64,000 nucleotides of DNA from Pseudomonas laurylsulfativorans (GCF_002906155.1 NZ_MUJK01000001.1:1364001-1428000), one strand, 5' to 3'; counted from the first letter of the stretch, positions 26,667 through 35,420 are shown. Translations and numbers: made by a program. The notes: generated by a model from the letters alone, not told the origin.

Positions 26667-27068
26667 ATGAACAGCAAAGCCGTCCTGAGCCAGGCCGAAG
26701 TCGGCCAGATCATCAAAGCCGCCCGCGCCGAAGCGCAGGCCAACCAATGGGCCGTGACCATAGTGGTCGTCGATGACGGCGGCCACCCCCTGGCCCTCGA
26801 ACGCCTCGACGGCTGCGCGCCGAGCAGCGCGTACATCGCCACCGAAAAGGCCCGGACCTCAGCCCTCGGGCGGCGCGAATCGAAAAGTTATGAGGACATG
26901 GTCAACAGTGGGCGCTACGCTTTCCTGTCAGCACCCGTGCTGACTTCGCTGGAAGGTGGCGTGCCGATTGTTTTTGATGGGCAAGTGATTGGTGCCATCG
27001 GTGTGTCGGGCGTCAAGCCGGAACAGGATGCGCAGGTAGCCAAGGCCGGGGCGCAGTGCCTGGAATGA
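26667..27068 (+). CDS. glcG: GlcG/HbpS-like protein
   Basis: A 133-residue GlcG/HbpS-domain protein (PF03928 family): VTIVVVDDGGHPLALERLDG near 30 and PIVFDGQVIGAIGVSG near 98. The family includes haem-binding HbpS and proteins of unclear role beside glc genes. GGAG at 26657-26660 touches the first ATG (26661), so the second ATG (26667), at correct spacing, is taken as the start. Last gene of glcDEFG; no glcC regulator is adjacent. The following gap holds a long inverted REP pair. Confidence 0.9.
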   Translation: MNSKAVLSQAEVGQIIKAARAEAQANQWAVTIVVVDDGGHPLALERLDGCAPSSAYIATEKARTSALGRRESKSYEDMVNSGRYAFLSAPVLTSLEGGVPIVFDGQVIGAIGVSGVKPEQDAQVAKAGAQCLE

Positions 27069-27104
27069 GGTTTTGGCATCACCTTTCCCCCTGTGAATGG
27101 GCTT

Positions 27105-27200
27105 GTGGCGAGGGGGCTTGCCCCCGTTGGGTCGCGAAGCGGCCCCCGAAAAATGGGACTGCTGCGCAGTCCAACGGGGGCAAGCCCCCTCGCCACAGGC
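27105..27200. repeat. Long inverted REP pair, GGGGGCTTGCCCCC type
   Basis: TGTGGCGAGGGGGCTTGCCC at 27105-27130 is mirrored at 27171-27199, with GTCGCGAAGCGGC between. Sited after glcG, it could act as a transcript end structure. Confidence 0.85.
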
Positions 27201-27247
27201 CCGCTCCCACAGGGGCCGTGTTCAACCTTATATGAGGAAGCGCACCG

Positions 27248-28135
27248 ATGACCCGTCTAACCGCAAAAGACTTCGCCCCCGAACTGCTGGAACTGTACGA
27301 CTACTACGCCCACGGCAAGATCAACCGCCGGGAGTTTCTCGACCGTGCGGCGTTGTTTACCTTCGGCGGTTTGACCGCTGGCGCCCTGCTCACTGCACTA
27401 AGCCCCAACTATGCACTGGCCGAGCAGGTCGAGTTCACCGATCCGGACATCCTTGCCGAATACGTCACCTACCCGTCGCCCAAGGGCCACGGCGAGGTTC
27501 GCGGTTACCTGGTGCGTCCGGCCAAGGCCAGCGGCAAAGTGCCGGCGGTGGTGGTCGTGCACGAGAACCGTGGGCTCAACCCCTACATCGAAGACGTGGC
27601 GCGGCGTGTGGCCAAGGCCGGCTTCATCGCCCTCGCCCCGGACGGCCTGAGTTCGGTCGGCGGTTATCCCGGCAATGACGACAAAGGCCGCGAACTCCAG
27701 GCCACGGTCGACCCGGAAAAGCTGATGAACGACTTTTTCGCCGCCGTCGAGTGGATGATGAAACACCCGGCCGCCACGGGAAAAGTCGGCATCACCGGGT
27801 TCTGCTACGGCGGTGGCGTGACCAACGCCGCGGCCGTGGCCTACCCGGAACTGGGTGCCGCCGTGTCGTTTTATGGCCGTCAGCCGACGGCCGAGGAAGT
27901 GCCCCGGATCAAGGCCCCGGTGATGCTGCACTACGGCGAACTGGATACGCGGATCAACGAAGGCTGGCCCGCCTATGAGAAGGCGTTGAAGGCCGGGGGC
28001 AAGACCTATGAGGCCTACATTTACCCGGGCTGCAACCATGGCTTCCACAACGACTCGACGCCGCGTTATGACGAGGCGGCGGCCAAGCTGGCGTGGGAGC
28101 GGACGTTGGGGTGGTTTAAAAAGTATCTGGTTTGA
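27248..28135 (+). CDS. Dienelactone-hydrolase family protein with Tat-like signal (YghX-like)
   Basis: A 295-residue alpha/beta hydrolase. The catalytic elbow [12 protein letters not shown] near residue 182 has Cys as nucleophile, as in dienelactone hydrolases; Asp in [10 protein letters not shown] near 225 and His in GCNHGFHND near 262 complete the triad. The N-terminus carries [16 protein letters not shown] near 25-40, a twin-arginine-like motif and hydrophobic core ending near ALAEQ, suggesting Tat export; the n-region is unusually long. This is the layout of E. coli YghX. The substrate is unknown. No co-directional partner is close. Confidence 0.85.
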   Translation: MTRLTAKDFAPELLELYDYYAHGKINRREFLDRAALFTFGGLTAGALLTALSPNYALAEQVEFTDPDILAEYVTYPSPKGHGEVRGYLVRPAKASGKVPAVVVVHENRGLNPYIEDVARRVAKAGFIALAPDGLSSVGGYPGNDDKGRELQATVDPEKLMNDFFAAVEWMMKHPAATGKVGITGFCYGGGVTNAAAVAYPELGAAVSFYGRQPTAEEVPRIKAPVMLHYGELDTRINEGWPAYEKALKAGGKTYEAYIYPGCNHGFHNDSTPRYDEAAAKLAWERTLGWFKKYLV

Positions 28136-28152
28136 GGAGTCAACAGGGCCGG

Positions 28153-28247
28153 CCCCATCGCGGGCAAGCCCGCTCCCACAAGGTCCGAGTCGAAGCACAT
28201 ATCTGTGAACGACTCAGGTACCTGTGGGAGCCTGCTCGCGAAGGCGA
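28153..28247. repeat. REP doublet (second copy truncated)
   Basis: Copies at 28153-28181 and 28221-28245; the second lacks part of the stem (GGGAGCCTGCTCGCGA). It sits between two convergent genes. Confidence 0.75.
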
Positions 28248-28264
28248 TTTCAGGGCTGCCGAGG

Positions 28265-28918
28265 TTACTTCGGTTGCGCCACCGTCCGCAGATACGGCTT
28301 CAGGGTCTTGAAGCCATCCGGGTATTTCTTCTTCGCATCTTCGTCAGACACCGAAGTCGGAATGATCACATCCTCACCCGGCCGCCAGTTCACCGGCGTG
28401 GCAACAGTGTGCTTGGCGTTCAGTTGCAGGGAATCGAGCAGGCGCAGCACTTCATCGAAATTGCGCCCGGCGCTCATCGGGTAGATCAGCATGGCCTTGA
28501 CCTTCTTGTCCGGGCCGACGATGAACACCGAACGCACCGTGGCGTTGTCCACCGCCGTGCGTGCGCCGCCGCTGGCATTGGGGTGGATCATGTCGTAGAG
28601 CTTGGCCACCACCAGGTTTTCGTCGCCGATCAGCGGATAGTTGACCGCGCAGCCCTGGGTCTCGGCGATGTCACCGACCCAACGGTTGTGGTCACTGACC
28701 GGGTCGACGCTGAGGCCGAGGACCTTGGTGTTGCGCTTGTCGAATTCCGGCTTGAGTTTGGCCAGGTAACCCAGTTCGGTGGTGCACACCGGGGTGAAGT
28801 CCTTGGGGTGGGAAAACAGGATGGCCCAGCCATCGCCGACCCATTGGTGAAAATTGAGCGTGCCTTCGGTGGTTTCAGCGGTGAAATCCGGTGCTTCGTC
28901 GCCAATACGGATAGCCAT
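28265..28918 (-). CDS. 1-Cys peroxiredoxin (Prx6/LsfA type)
   Basis: A 217-residue peroxiredoxin. The peroxidatic site is DFTPVCTTELG with Cys45, the family Pro-Thr-Cys core with T42. The long C-terminal domain (residues about 160-217, TPVNWRPGEDVIIPTSVSDE) marks the Prx6 class; no resolving Cys is in the usual place. It reduces H2O2 and organic peroxides. AGGAGA precedes ATG 28918. A further copy (LsfA) is expected elsewhere in a Pseudomonas genome, so no symbol is given. It follows the aldo/keto reductase gene on the same strand, 118 bp apart. Confidence 0.92.
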   Translation of the reverse strand: MAIRIGDEAPDFTAETTEGTLNFHQWVGDGWAILFSHPKDFTPVCTTELGYLAKLKPEFDKRNTKVLGLSVDPVSDHNRWVGDIAETQGCAVNYPLIGDENLVVAKLYDMIHPNASGGARTAVDNATVRSVFIVGPDKKVKAMLIYPMSAGRNFDEVLRLLDSLQLNAKHTVATPVNWRPGEDVIIPTSVSDEDAKKKYPDGFKTLKPYLRTVAQPK

Positions 28919-29036
28919 GTTCGATCTCCTTGCAGTGATGGACAGGGACGCCGTCAGGGCACCGAATGCGCTTTCAACGGCATGGACGCGAGACAGTATA
29001 GGAGAGGTTCGGTAATTCAAGCCTGCGCCGGGTGAG

Positions 29037-29984
29037 TCACTCGCCCACCAGTGCAATCAGCTGGTGACGCTGGGCATCGGTCAGCATCGGGCCGAAACCG
29101 GCCCTGGCGTTTTCCGCCATGTAGCGCGGGTTGCCGGTGCCCGGAATCACGCAGGTCACCGCTGAATGCGACAGCAGGAATTTCAGCGCCAGTTGTGGCC
29201 AGCTCTTGACCCCGACTTGCGCCGCCCAGCCTGGCAGCGGTTTGTCTTTGAGTTTGGCCAGCAGGCCGCCACCGCCAAACGGCCGATTGCAGATCACCGC
29301 CACGCCCCGCTCGCGGCACAACGGCAGCAAGCGTTTCTCGACGCCGCGATCATCCAGCGCGTAGTTGATCTGCAAGAAATCCAGTGGCTCGGCCTTGAGT
29401 ACCGCCTCCACTTCTTCATAGGCCGATGCGGTGTAATGGCTGATGCCGATGTAGCGAATGCGCCCTTTTTCCTTCCAGTGGCGCAGGGTCGGCAGGTGCG
29501 TCTGCCAGTCCAGCAAGTTGTGGATCTGCATCAGGTCGATCCGGTCGGTCTGCAACAGAGCGAAAGATTGCTCCATCTGCGCGATGCCCTCTTCGCGACC
29601 CCGGGTCCACACCTTGGTGGCCAGGAACGCCGGCGAGCGTGGCTCATGAATCGACAGCAGTTCGCCGATGGAATGTTCGGCGCGACCGTACATCGGCGAG
29701 CTGTCGATCAACGTGCCACCCTTGTCGAACAACGCATCCAGTACCGCGGGCAAGTCCTTGTAGGCCGGTTGCGAAGGCTCGACGTCGAATCCGCGATAAG
29801 TGCCCAAGCCTACGATCGGCAAGGGCTCGTTGCTGGAAGGAATGGCGCGAGTCTGCATGGTCTTGCCTCCTGTTCCCGTCGGTGGCGCAGGTTGTGCCCC
29901 CACCGGACCGAACGTGAAGACCGCCGAAGCACCGGCAGCCAGCGTGAGTATTTCTCTACGGGTGTAACCCTCAGGATGGCTCAT
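29037..29984 (-). CDS. Tat-exported aldo/keto reductase
   Basis: About 315 residues. An N-terminal twin-arginine signal, YTRREILTLAAGASAVFTF, precedes the AKR barrel. Barrel landmarks are GTLIDSSPMYGRAEHSIGELL (Asp and Tyr of the tetrad), ATKVW (Lys) and MQIHNLLDW (His). Near the C-terminus CVIPGTGNPRYM fits the NADPH-binding loop, although a periplasmic location would leave the cofactor question open. ATG 29984 has GAGAAG upstream; an ATG seven codons earlier is possible. Substrate unknown. The next gene on this strand is a peroxiredoxin. Confidence 0.85.
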   Translation of the reverse strand: MSHPEGYTRREILTLAAGASAVFTFGPVGAQPAPPTGTGGKTMQTRAIPSSNEPLPIVGLGTYRGFDVEPSQPAYKDLPAVLDALFDKGGTLIDSSPMYGRAEHSIGELLSIHEPRSPAFLATKVWTRGREEGIAQMEQSFALLQTDRIDLMQIHNLLDWQTHLPTLRHWKEKGRIRYIGISHYTASAYEEVEAVLKAEPLDFLQINYALDDRGVEKRLLPLCRERGVAVICNRPFGGGGLLAKLKDKPLPGWAAQVGVKSWPQLALKFLLSHSAVTCVIPGTGNPRYMAENARAGFGPMLTDAQRHQLIALVGE

Positions 29985-30108
29985 AAAACGCTTCTCACCA
30001 GTCATTCGGGTTCGGCCCGTGCGTCAACAGTCCGGACAACCCGCGCCAAGGGTCGATTGACTAGACTCAGAAAGCCTTGCGCTAGCCACTTTCAAACCCC
30101 GAGCAATC

Positions 30109-30897
30109 ATGCCGCCCACTAACGTTAGTCGAATGTCACGCACCCTGGTGTTACTCGTCGTCATCGTCGCTGCGCTGTACCTGGTGCTGTGCGTCGCGCT
30201 GTTCGTGTTTCAACGGGCGCTGATCTATTACCCGCAACCGCGCGCCGTCGGGACAGCCGCAACGCTGCTCACCCTGCCGGTCGCCGACGCCCAGGTGCTG
30301 GTCACTGTCCGTCCTCACGAGGGGCCCAACGCGCTGATTTATTTTGGCGGCAATGCCGAAGACGCCTCGCGCAACTTGCCCGTGTTCTCCCAGGCGTTCC
30401 CTGACTACGCGCTGTATCTGCTGCATTACCGTGGCTACGGCGGGAGTTCCGGCTCGCCTTCCGAAGAGGCCATTGCCCGCGATGCCATCACGTTGTTCGA
30501 CACGGTGTATGCCAGCCATGCGCATGTGGCGGTGGTCGGACGCAGCCTGGGTTCCGGGGTTGCCGTACGCCTTGCCAGCCAGCGCCCGGCCGCACGGCTG
30601 GTGCTGATCACGCCCTACAACAGCCTCGAAGGGCTGGCCGCCCGTCAGTTTCGTTGGTTTCCGGTGCGCTGGTTGTTGAAGGACAAATTCCAGTCCTGGC
30701 GCTACGCCGCCCGTATCACGGTGCCGACATTATTGATCGCGGCCGAGCATGACGAGGTGATTGCGCGCCCGAGCACCGAGCGTTTGTATACGCACTTCGC
30801 CAAAGGCGTGGCGTCGTTGCAGGTCATACCGGGGACGGGGCATAACTCGATCAGCGAAAGCCCTGATTACCTCGAAGCACTGAGGGAAGGCTTGTAG
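30109..30897 (+). CDS. Membrane-anchored alpha/beta hydrolase (YfhR/BEM46-like)
   Basis: A 262-residue protein with an N-terminal membrane helix (residues about 10-35) and an alpha/beta-hydrolase domain. The nucleophile is Ser146 in GRSLGSG, the acid is in AAEHDEVI near 222 and the His in GTGHNSIS near 244; LLHYRGYGGSSGSPSE forms the oxyanion region. This is the usual architecture of YfhR-like hydrolases of unknown substrate. ATG 30109 is used; ATG 30133 is an alternative and neither has a strong ribosome site. Confidence 0.85.
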   Translation: MPPTNVSRMSRTLVLLVVIVAALYLVLCVALFVFQRALIYYPQPRAVGTAATLLTLPVADAQVLVTVRPHEGPNALIYFGGNAEDASRNLPVFSQAFPDYALYLLHYRGYGGSSGSPSEEAIARDAITLFDTVYASHAHVAVVGRSLGSGVAVRLASQRPAARLVLITPYNSLEGLAARQFRWFPVRWLLKDKFQSWRYAARITVPTLLIAAEHDEVIARPSTERLYTHFAKGVASLQVIPGTGHNSISESPDYLEALREGL

Positions 30898-30912
30898 CGG
30901 CAATATCCATCC

Positions 30913-31047
30913 TTGTGGCGAGGGGGCTTGCCCCCGTTCGAGCGCGAAGCGGTCGCAAAACAACGACATGAGGTTTGCCTGAGATACCGTATCGTCTGGA
31001 TGAGGACTACTTCGTAGCCCTACGGGGGCAAGCCCCCTCGCCACAAA
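30913..31047. repeat. Long inverted REP pair, GGGGGCTTGCCCCC type
   Basis: Copies at 30913-30938 and 31021-31047, third member of this class in the window. I saw no further REP copy from here to about 61.2 kb. Confidence 0.85.
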
Positions 31048-31172
31048 GAGCAAAGTCACTTTCGGTAGCCGGCCATGACCATTGGTCCGAGAGTTTTCTT
31101 TGGGCCAATAAAAACATATTTTTATGCCTATATTGATACTGTCGAACGTTCCCACTCTCAGAGGGTGCCGTC

Positions 31173-31802
31173 ATGAATATCAAAACCCTGGCTTTGCTCC
31201 TGCTGGCTTTCTGTGCACAACCGGTCTGGAGCCAGACTCCCACCGCTTCACCCGCCGCTGCCGATAGCCCCGCGCTGACTACGCGCCTGGCCGAGCGTGA
31301 CCTTTGGGTCGAACACATTTTCTGGATCAGAAACTACGCGCTGGCCAATCAATCCGCGGACCAGAAGCAAGCCAAAGTTGCGGCGGACCAGGTGGTCGAC
31401 AACGCCACCAAAATCGCCAACAGCATCGCCCCGCTCTACGGCCAGCCCGCGGCGGATCAACTGCTCAAGCTGCTTGCCGGTCATTGGGGCGCGGTGAAAC
31501 ACTACAGCGACGCCACGGTGGCCAAGGACACCAAGGGCAAGCAGGCCGCCGTCACCGATCTGACCAGCAATGCCAAGGCGATTGCGGCATTCCTGGCCGG
31601 CGCCAACCCCAATCTGCCTGAAGCCACACTGGTCAACATGTTGTCCGCCCATGGCGGTCACCACATCGCCCAGATCGATGAGTTTGCCGCCCACGATTAC
31701 GCCGGCGAAGCCCGTACCTGGGCGATGATGCGCACGCACATCCTGGCCTTGGCCGATGCGTTGACCGGTGCGCTGGTCAAGCAATTCCCGGACAAATTCT
31801 GA
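31173..31802 (+). CDS. Exported helical protein of unknown function
   Basis: A 209-residue protein with a signal peptide cleaved after VWSQ (residue about 20). The mature part is almost all helix, with DLWVEHIFWIRNYALA near 44, a HWGAVKHY segment near 105 and AHGGHHIAQIDEFAAHDY near 162. Several His residues lie on helices, which might bind metal, but no defined hemerythrin or cytochrome pattern is seen. The opening LWVEHIFWIRNY resembles small helical proteins of Firmicutes often misnamed acetylglutamate kinase. It is followed 19 bp later by a SufR-like regulator on the same strand. Confidence 0.68.
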   Translation: MNIKTLALLLLAFCAQPVWSQTPTASPAAADSPALTTRLAERDLWVEHIFWIRNYALANQSADQKQAKVAADQVVDNATKIANSIAPLYGQPAADQLLKLLAGHWGAVKHYSDATVAKDTKGKQAAVTDLTSNAKAIAAFLAGANPNLPEATLVNMLSAHGGHHIAQIDEFAAHDYAGEARTWAMMRTHILALADALTGALVKQFPDKF

Positions 31803-31821
31803 TATCGCGCGAGGGTTTCCC

Positions 31822-32487
31822 ATGCTGGAAGGACTGGGCCGAACACAGCAAGACTTGCTCAATGCGCTGCTGCATCATGCTGGCGGCATGAGCATTGACG
31901 AGTTGGCTGAGCATCTGGCGGTCACGCGCACCGCGATTCGCCAACACCTGGCGGCGCTGGAGCGTGATGGTCTGGTGCTGCGCGGCGACACCCGGCCGAC
32001 GGGGCGCCGTCCGGAGCAGCTGTATCGGCTCACCGACCACGCGCGGGAGCAGTTCCCTCGCCACTATCAGCTGCTGGCCAGCGTATTGATCGATGAAGTC
32101 GCCGCCATCATCGGCCCCCAGGCCCTGGCCTCGCTGATGCGCAGCATGGGCCGCAAACTGGCGCTGGACCGTGAGCAACAGGTCGTGGACGAAGCCAGAA
32201 TCGTCCAGCACATGAACCAGGCGGGCTACGAGGCCGAAGTGTTTTTTCGCTCAGGCGACAGCCCGGAAATCGTCGCGCACAACTGCGTGTTCCATCGCCT
32301 GGCCGCCGAGCATCCGGTGGTCTGCGAACTGGACCTGGCCTTGATCGGCGCGCTGGGCGGCGGTGAAGTCGAGCACAGCGAATGCATGGTGCGTGGCGGG
32401 CATGTCTGTCGCTTCAGGCTGCGGCCGAGCGAAACCCCGGACGTCGCGACAAAGGCGGCTTCAGCCAGTACCGATCAGCCAGCCTAG
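31822..32487 (+). CDS. SufR-like transcriptional regulator with four conserved cysteines
   Basis: A 221-residue protein. Residues 5-75 form a winged helix (MSIDELAEHLAVTRTAIRQHLAALERDGLV, then GRRPEQLYRLT). The C-terminal half has Cys155, Cys168, Cys188 and Cys196 (HNCVFH, VVCELD, SECMV, HVCRF), a spacing that suggests an Fe-S cluster or zinc site as in SufR-type sensors. GAGGG precedes ATG 31822. It is co-directional with the exported helical protein 19 bp upstream, so it may control that gene in response to oxidative or iron stress (inference). Its TAG stop overlaps the stop of the convergent gene through a shared CTAG. Confidence 0.8.
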   Translation: MLEGLGRTQQDLLNALLHHAGGMSIDELAEHLAVTRTAIRQHLAALERDGLVLRGDTRPTGRRPEQLYRLTDHAREQFPRHYQLLASVLIDEVAAIIGPQALASLMRSMGRKLALDREQQVVDEARIVQHMNQAGYEAEVFFRSGDSPEIVAHNCVFHRLAAEHPVVCELDLALIGALGGGEVEHSECMVRGGHVCRFRLRPSETPDVATKAASASTDQPA

Positions 32488-32843
32488 TGCTTGCGTGACA
32501 GCCGTTGCTGCCAGTTTCCGGCGTTGTCCCGCTGGCAGGCTTCTTCAGAATCGAAAAGTACATGGGCCGCCACCGGGCCGAGTTGAACCTGCGCCTCAGC
32601 CAAGGCCATGGCGGTGAATTCAACCATGCGATCGCCCTGTCCCTTGGTCAACGCCTGCTCCCTGTCAACCTGCGTATCGAAGACCCAGATCACCTTGAGG
32701 CTGGCCGGAAACCGAGCGTAGTCGACGACATGAGTCAGCCACTGGAACCCGACGATTTCCGCTTTGGCCATCTCGCACGCTTCGGTCAGGGTGGCGACCA
32801 GGCGCCGTTCGATATGCGCCTGATCGCGTTTGCTCAAACTCAT
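32484..32843 (-). CDS. Conserved hypothetical protein (119 aa), sometimes mislabelled Fis-like
   Basis: A 119-residue protein starting MSLSKRDQAHIERRLVATLTEACE, with VGFQWLTHVVDY and ending CQRDNAGNWQQRL. Proteins like this are widespread in Pseudomonas and are sometimes annotated as Fis-family regulators, but I see no Fis helix-turn-helix. It appears cytoplasmic. AAGGAT precedes ATG 32843. Function unknown. Confidence 0.78.
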   Translation of the reverse strand: MSLSKRDQAHIERRLVATLTEACEMAKAEIVGFQWLTHVVDYARFPASLKVIWVFDTQVDREQALTKGQGDRMVEFTAMALAEAQVQLGPVAAHVLFDSEEACQRDNAGNWQQRLSRKH

Positions 32844-33024
32844 GGATTGATCCTTGTCCGGGGCAAAAAGTCTCATCATACAGACCCGCCGACACCCTTC
32901 GTCGGACTCATGGCTTCGCCCGCAAATAGACATGCCTGCGCCGTGAACCTTGTCTCCAGACCCCGGTCATACCCCAGCGTTTTTTCCTCTCCTATCGTCG
33001 TCATCTCATCCGAGTTGTCCGTCC

Positions 33025-33885
33025 ATGCGCCAAACCGTCGTTGCCTTGCGCTTTTCTTCGCTGTGCCTGTTTTCCCTGCTCCCCGTTTTCGCCAGCCCTG
33101 CCCACGCCGATGGGCAACGACAACTGGTCGACGCCATCAACGACTATCGCGCCCATCCGCAACGCTGCGACCGACGACCGGCGCAACGCTTATCACCCCT
33201 GACGCTCAAATCGAACCTGGCCCTGCCCGTTGGTTATGGCGGAGGGTTGCGGGACCGGTTAAAGGCTTCCGGCTATCAGGCCACCATGGTGCGGTCGATC
33301 CGCGTGGTGGGTGCACGGGATGCCGAAGAAGCGTTCGATATGTTCCAGGATGAGCACTGCGCCGCACTACTCGACAATCAATACGCCGACATCGGTGTCA
33401 GCCGCGCCGGGAGCGAGTGGCAAGTGGTACTCGCCAAGCCGGTACTCGATGGACGGACCGGCGATCCACGCAGCGCCGCTCAGGCGTTGCTGGCACAGGT
33501 CAACGCGGCCCGGGGCAAACCGCGACTGTGCGGTCGCCAGCGTTTTTCCGCCGCGCGGCCGCTGTCCTGGAGTGCGGCCTTAGGTTCCGCAGCACAAAGC
33601 CACAGCAAGGATATGGCCTACGGCAACTATTTCGCCCACCAGGACCGCGACGGCGACATGCCCTCCGACCGCGCCAGGGCCGCCGGTTACCGTGGCCGGC
33701 AGATCGGTGAAAACATCGCCGCAGGACAAGGCTCACCGAGCAAGGCCATGGCCGGCTGGCTCGCCAGCCCCGGGCATTGCGCCAACCTGATGAACCCGAT
33801 GTTCACCCAGGTCGGTGCCGCTTACGCCGCCAATGCGCGCAGCGACGAAGGTGTTTACTGGACGATGCTGTTTGGCGCGCCTTGA
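33025..33885 (+). CDS. Exported CAP-domain protein (SCP/PR1, YkwD-like)
   Basis: A 286-residue protein with a signal peptide ending near AHADG (residue about 30). The C-terminal 125 residues are a CAP domain: LLAQVNAARGK, LSWSAALGSAAQSHSKDMA, NYFAHQDRDG, AAGYRGRQIGENIAAGQ, and WLASPGHCANLMNPMFTQVGAAYA. The two conserved His positions and Glu are present. The N-terminal half (residues 31-155) is a second, unassigned domain, possibly a degenerate CAP-like repeat, with a Cys pair. Role unknown; bacterial CAP proteins are exported and linked to envelope or surface functions. A terminator follows 29 bp after the stop. Confidence 0.88.
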   Translation: MRQTVVALRFSSLCLFSLLPVFASPAHADGQRQLVDAINDYRAHPQRCDRRPAQRLSPLTLKSNLALPVGYGGGLRDRLKASGYQATMVRSIRVVGARDAEEAFDMFQDEHCAALLDNQYADIGVSRAGSEWQVVLAKPVLDGRTGDPRSAAQALLAQVNAARGKPRLCGRQRFSAARPLSWSAALGSAAQSHSKDMAYGNYFAHQDRDGDMPSDRARAAGYRGRQIGENIAAGQGSPSKAMAGWLASPGHCANLMNPMFTQVGAAYAANARSDEGVYWTMLFGAP

Positions 33886-33913
33886 GCCGCTGACCGGCCC
33901 CACCTTGCGGGCA

Positions 33914-33942
33914 TTAAAAAGCCCGCTCTGAGCGGGCTTTGT
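33914..33942 (+). terminator. Intrinsic terminator after the CAP-domain gene
   Basis: AAGCCCGCT (33919-33927), loop CTG, AGCGGGCTT (33931-33939), with an A-run before and a short T-run after. Confidence 0.85.
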
Positions 33943-33949
33943 GGGTGAA

Positions 33950-34260
33950 TGTAACAAGTAGGTGGCCGGTGCTGGTCTCCGGCTTACAAGGTTTATCAGG
34001 CCTCCCACAGAAGAGTCGTGAAACCGTAATGGAACTCTTCTGCTTCACACGGCATAAGGGCTGGATCCCAGCGCGGGGATCTTTCTAACCGTGTACCCTT
34101 CGGAACGCGCCCCACGTCTCCTTGCTATCCTTTTGCGCATCAGTCTGCGTCTTCACCTACAGGTTTGAGAATAGCAAAACACACACGATTGCCAACCGGG
34201 CTTTTAGACCGATTTCGACCAGCAGAAAACCCGGCAGGAAACAAAAATACTATCGACAAG
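33950..34260. other. Gene-free stretch with an inverted repeat
   Basis: No supported gene. AGAAGAGT and ACTCTTCT face each other at about 34012-34044 around a 17-nt loop, and several GGA triplets and short stems follow (CTGGATCCCAG, GCGGGGATC). It could be an untranslated leader, a small RNA or decayed sequence. Short minus-strand frames lack ribosome sites. Confidence 0.35.
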
Positions 34261-34273
34261 GAGATGACGTTAC

Positions 34274-34675
34274 ATGGATGAGTTTCACCGGGGCAGTTGC
34301 CTCTGCGGCGCCATCAAATATGGTTTGTCGACCGAGCTGAAAGCCGTCACCCATTGCCATTGCAGGCAATGCCGAAAGAGCCATGGGGCTGCGTTTGCGA
34401 CCTACGCGAGCGCGCCCGCCTCGGCGCTATCGATCATGACCGGCGCTGATTCGCTGATGGCGTATGAATCCTCCAAAGGCGTCACGCGGCAGTTCTGTTG
34501 CCGTTGCGGATCTTCGCTGTTCTGGACTGACTCGACAGGAGCGTTTTCCGAGTGGGTTTCGATTGCCCTCGGTACCCTGGATACGCCGCTACGCCCCCGC
34601 AAGCAAAAACATGTGAATGTCGGCTCGAAAGCGGATTGGCACAACATCAGCGATCAGCATCCACAAACCGACTGA
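34274..34675 (+). CDS. GFA-family zinc protein
   Basis: A 133-residue protein of the GFA (glutathione-dependent formaldehyde-activating enzyme-like) fold. Zinc cysteines are in GSCLCGAIKY near 8-17, HCHCRQCRKSHG near 28-39, and FCCRCGSSLFW near 74-84. Only a minority of the family act on formaldehyde, so the reaction is unknown. AAGGAG lies slightly far (about 12 bases) from ATG 34274. It stands alone, between the structured gap and a convergent beta-propeller gene. Confidence 0.88.
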   Translation: MDEFHRGSCLCGAIKYGLSTELKAVTHCHCRQCRKSHGAAFATYASAPASALSIMTGADSLMAYESSKGVTRQFCCRCGSSLFWTDSTGAFSEWVSIALGTLDTPLRPRKQKHVNVGSKADWHNISDQHPQTD

Positions 34676-34787
34676 GGCACATTCAATATTTATGGCGCCT
34701 GACACTCCCAAAGTTGATCTGCGTCGAATGCGAAATCTGCGTACACCCTCCCACACAGGTTGTACCGGGTGACCTTGCTGCAACGCA

Positions 34788-35420
34788 TCACGAAGGCCGG
34801 CGCACTACCCTTACCTTGCCGCTATCGCCGCCACCGCAGAACAACCGCTCGCCGCCATCGGACTCCAGTCCCGACACGCCAACGCCTTCCGGCATCTTGA
34901 GGCTCTCCAGTACTTCACCGGTTTGCGAGTCGATGCGCCGCAGTTCACTCTCGTCGCCCTCCCAGGTGCCATGCCACAGCGAACCTTGCACCCAGGTCAC
35001 ACCGGTGACGAAACGGTTGGATTCGATGGTGCGCAGGATCTTGCCGGTCTCGGGGTCGATCTGGTGGATCTTGCGTTCGCGGTACTGGCCCACCCACAAC
35101 GTCCCTTCGGCCCAGGTCAGGCCCGAATCGGTGCCTGCGCCGGGGGCAGGAATCGTCGAGAGGATGCGGCCGCTGCGGGGGTCAATTTTGTGGATGCGGT
35201 CTTCGGCGATCTGGAACAGGTGCTCGCCATCGAACGCCGTGCCGGCATGGGCGGCGACATCGATGGAGCTCAGCACCTTGCCGCTTTGCGGGTCCAGGGC
35301 GTTGATTTTGTTGTTGCAGGCGAACCAGACCTTTTCGCCGTCCCAGGTGACGCCGCACACATGGTCGACATCGGCAAACGGGCCATATTCACGAATGATT
35401 TCAGCGCTTGCGTGTTTCAT
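34788..35420 (-). CDS. Beta-propeller protein (glutamine-cyclotransferase/YVTN-like)
   Basis: A 210-residue protein of four to five short blade repeats, each with a D-P-x-(S/T)-G-x-(I/V)-L turn: LDPQSGKVLSSI, IDPRSGRILSTI, IDPETGKILRTI, IDSQTGEVLESL. Intervening strands have GVTWDGEKVWFAC, GLTWAEGTLWVGQ and GVTWVQGSLWHGT. No signal peptide is seen. The repeats suggest a ligand-binding propeller; some relatives are called glutamine cyclotransferase but the catalytic pattern is not clear. ATG 35420 is chosen over 35435 because GAGG lies at suitable distance. The regulator gene upstream on the same strand is 35 bp away. Confidence 0.78.
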   Translation of the reverse strand: MKHASAEIIREYGPFADVDHVCGVTWDGEKVWFACNNKINALDPQSGKVLSSIDVAAHAGTAFDGEHLFQIAEDRIHKIDPRSGRILSTIPAPGAGTDSGLTWAEGTLWVGQYRERKIHQIDPETGKILRTIESNRFVTGVTWVQGSLWHGTWEGDESELRRIDSQTGEVLESLKMPEGVGVSGLESDGGERLFCGGGDSGKVRVVRRPS

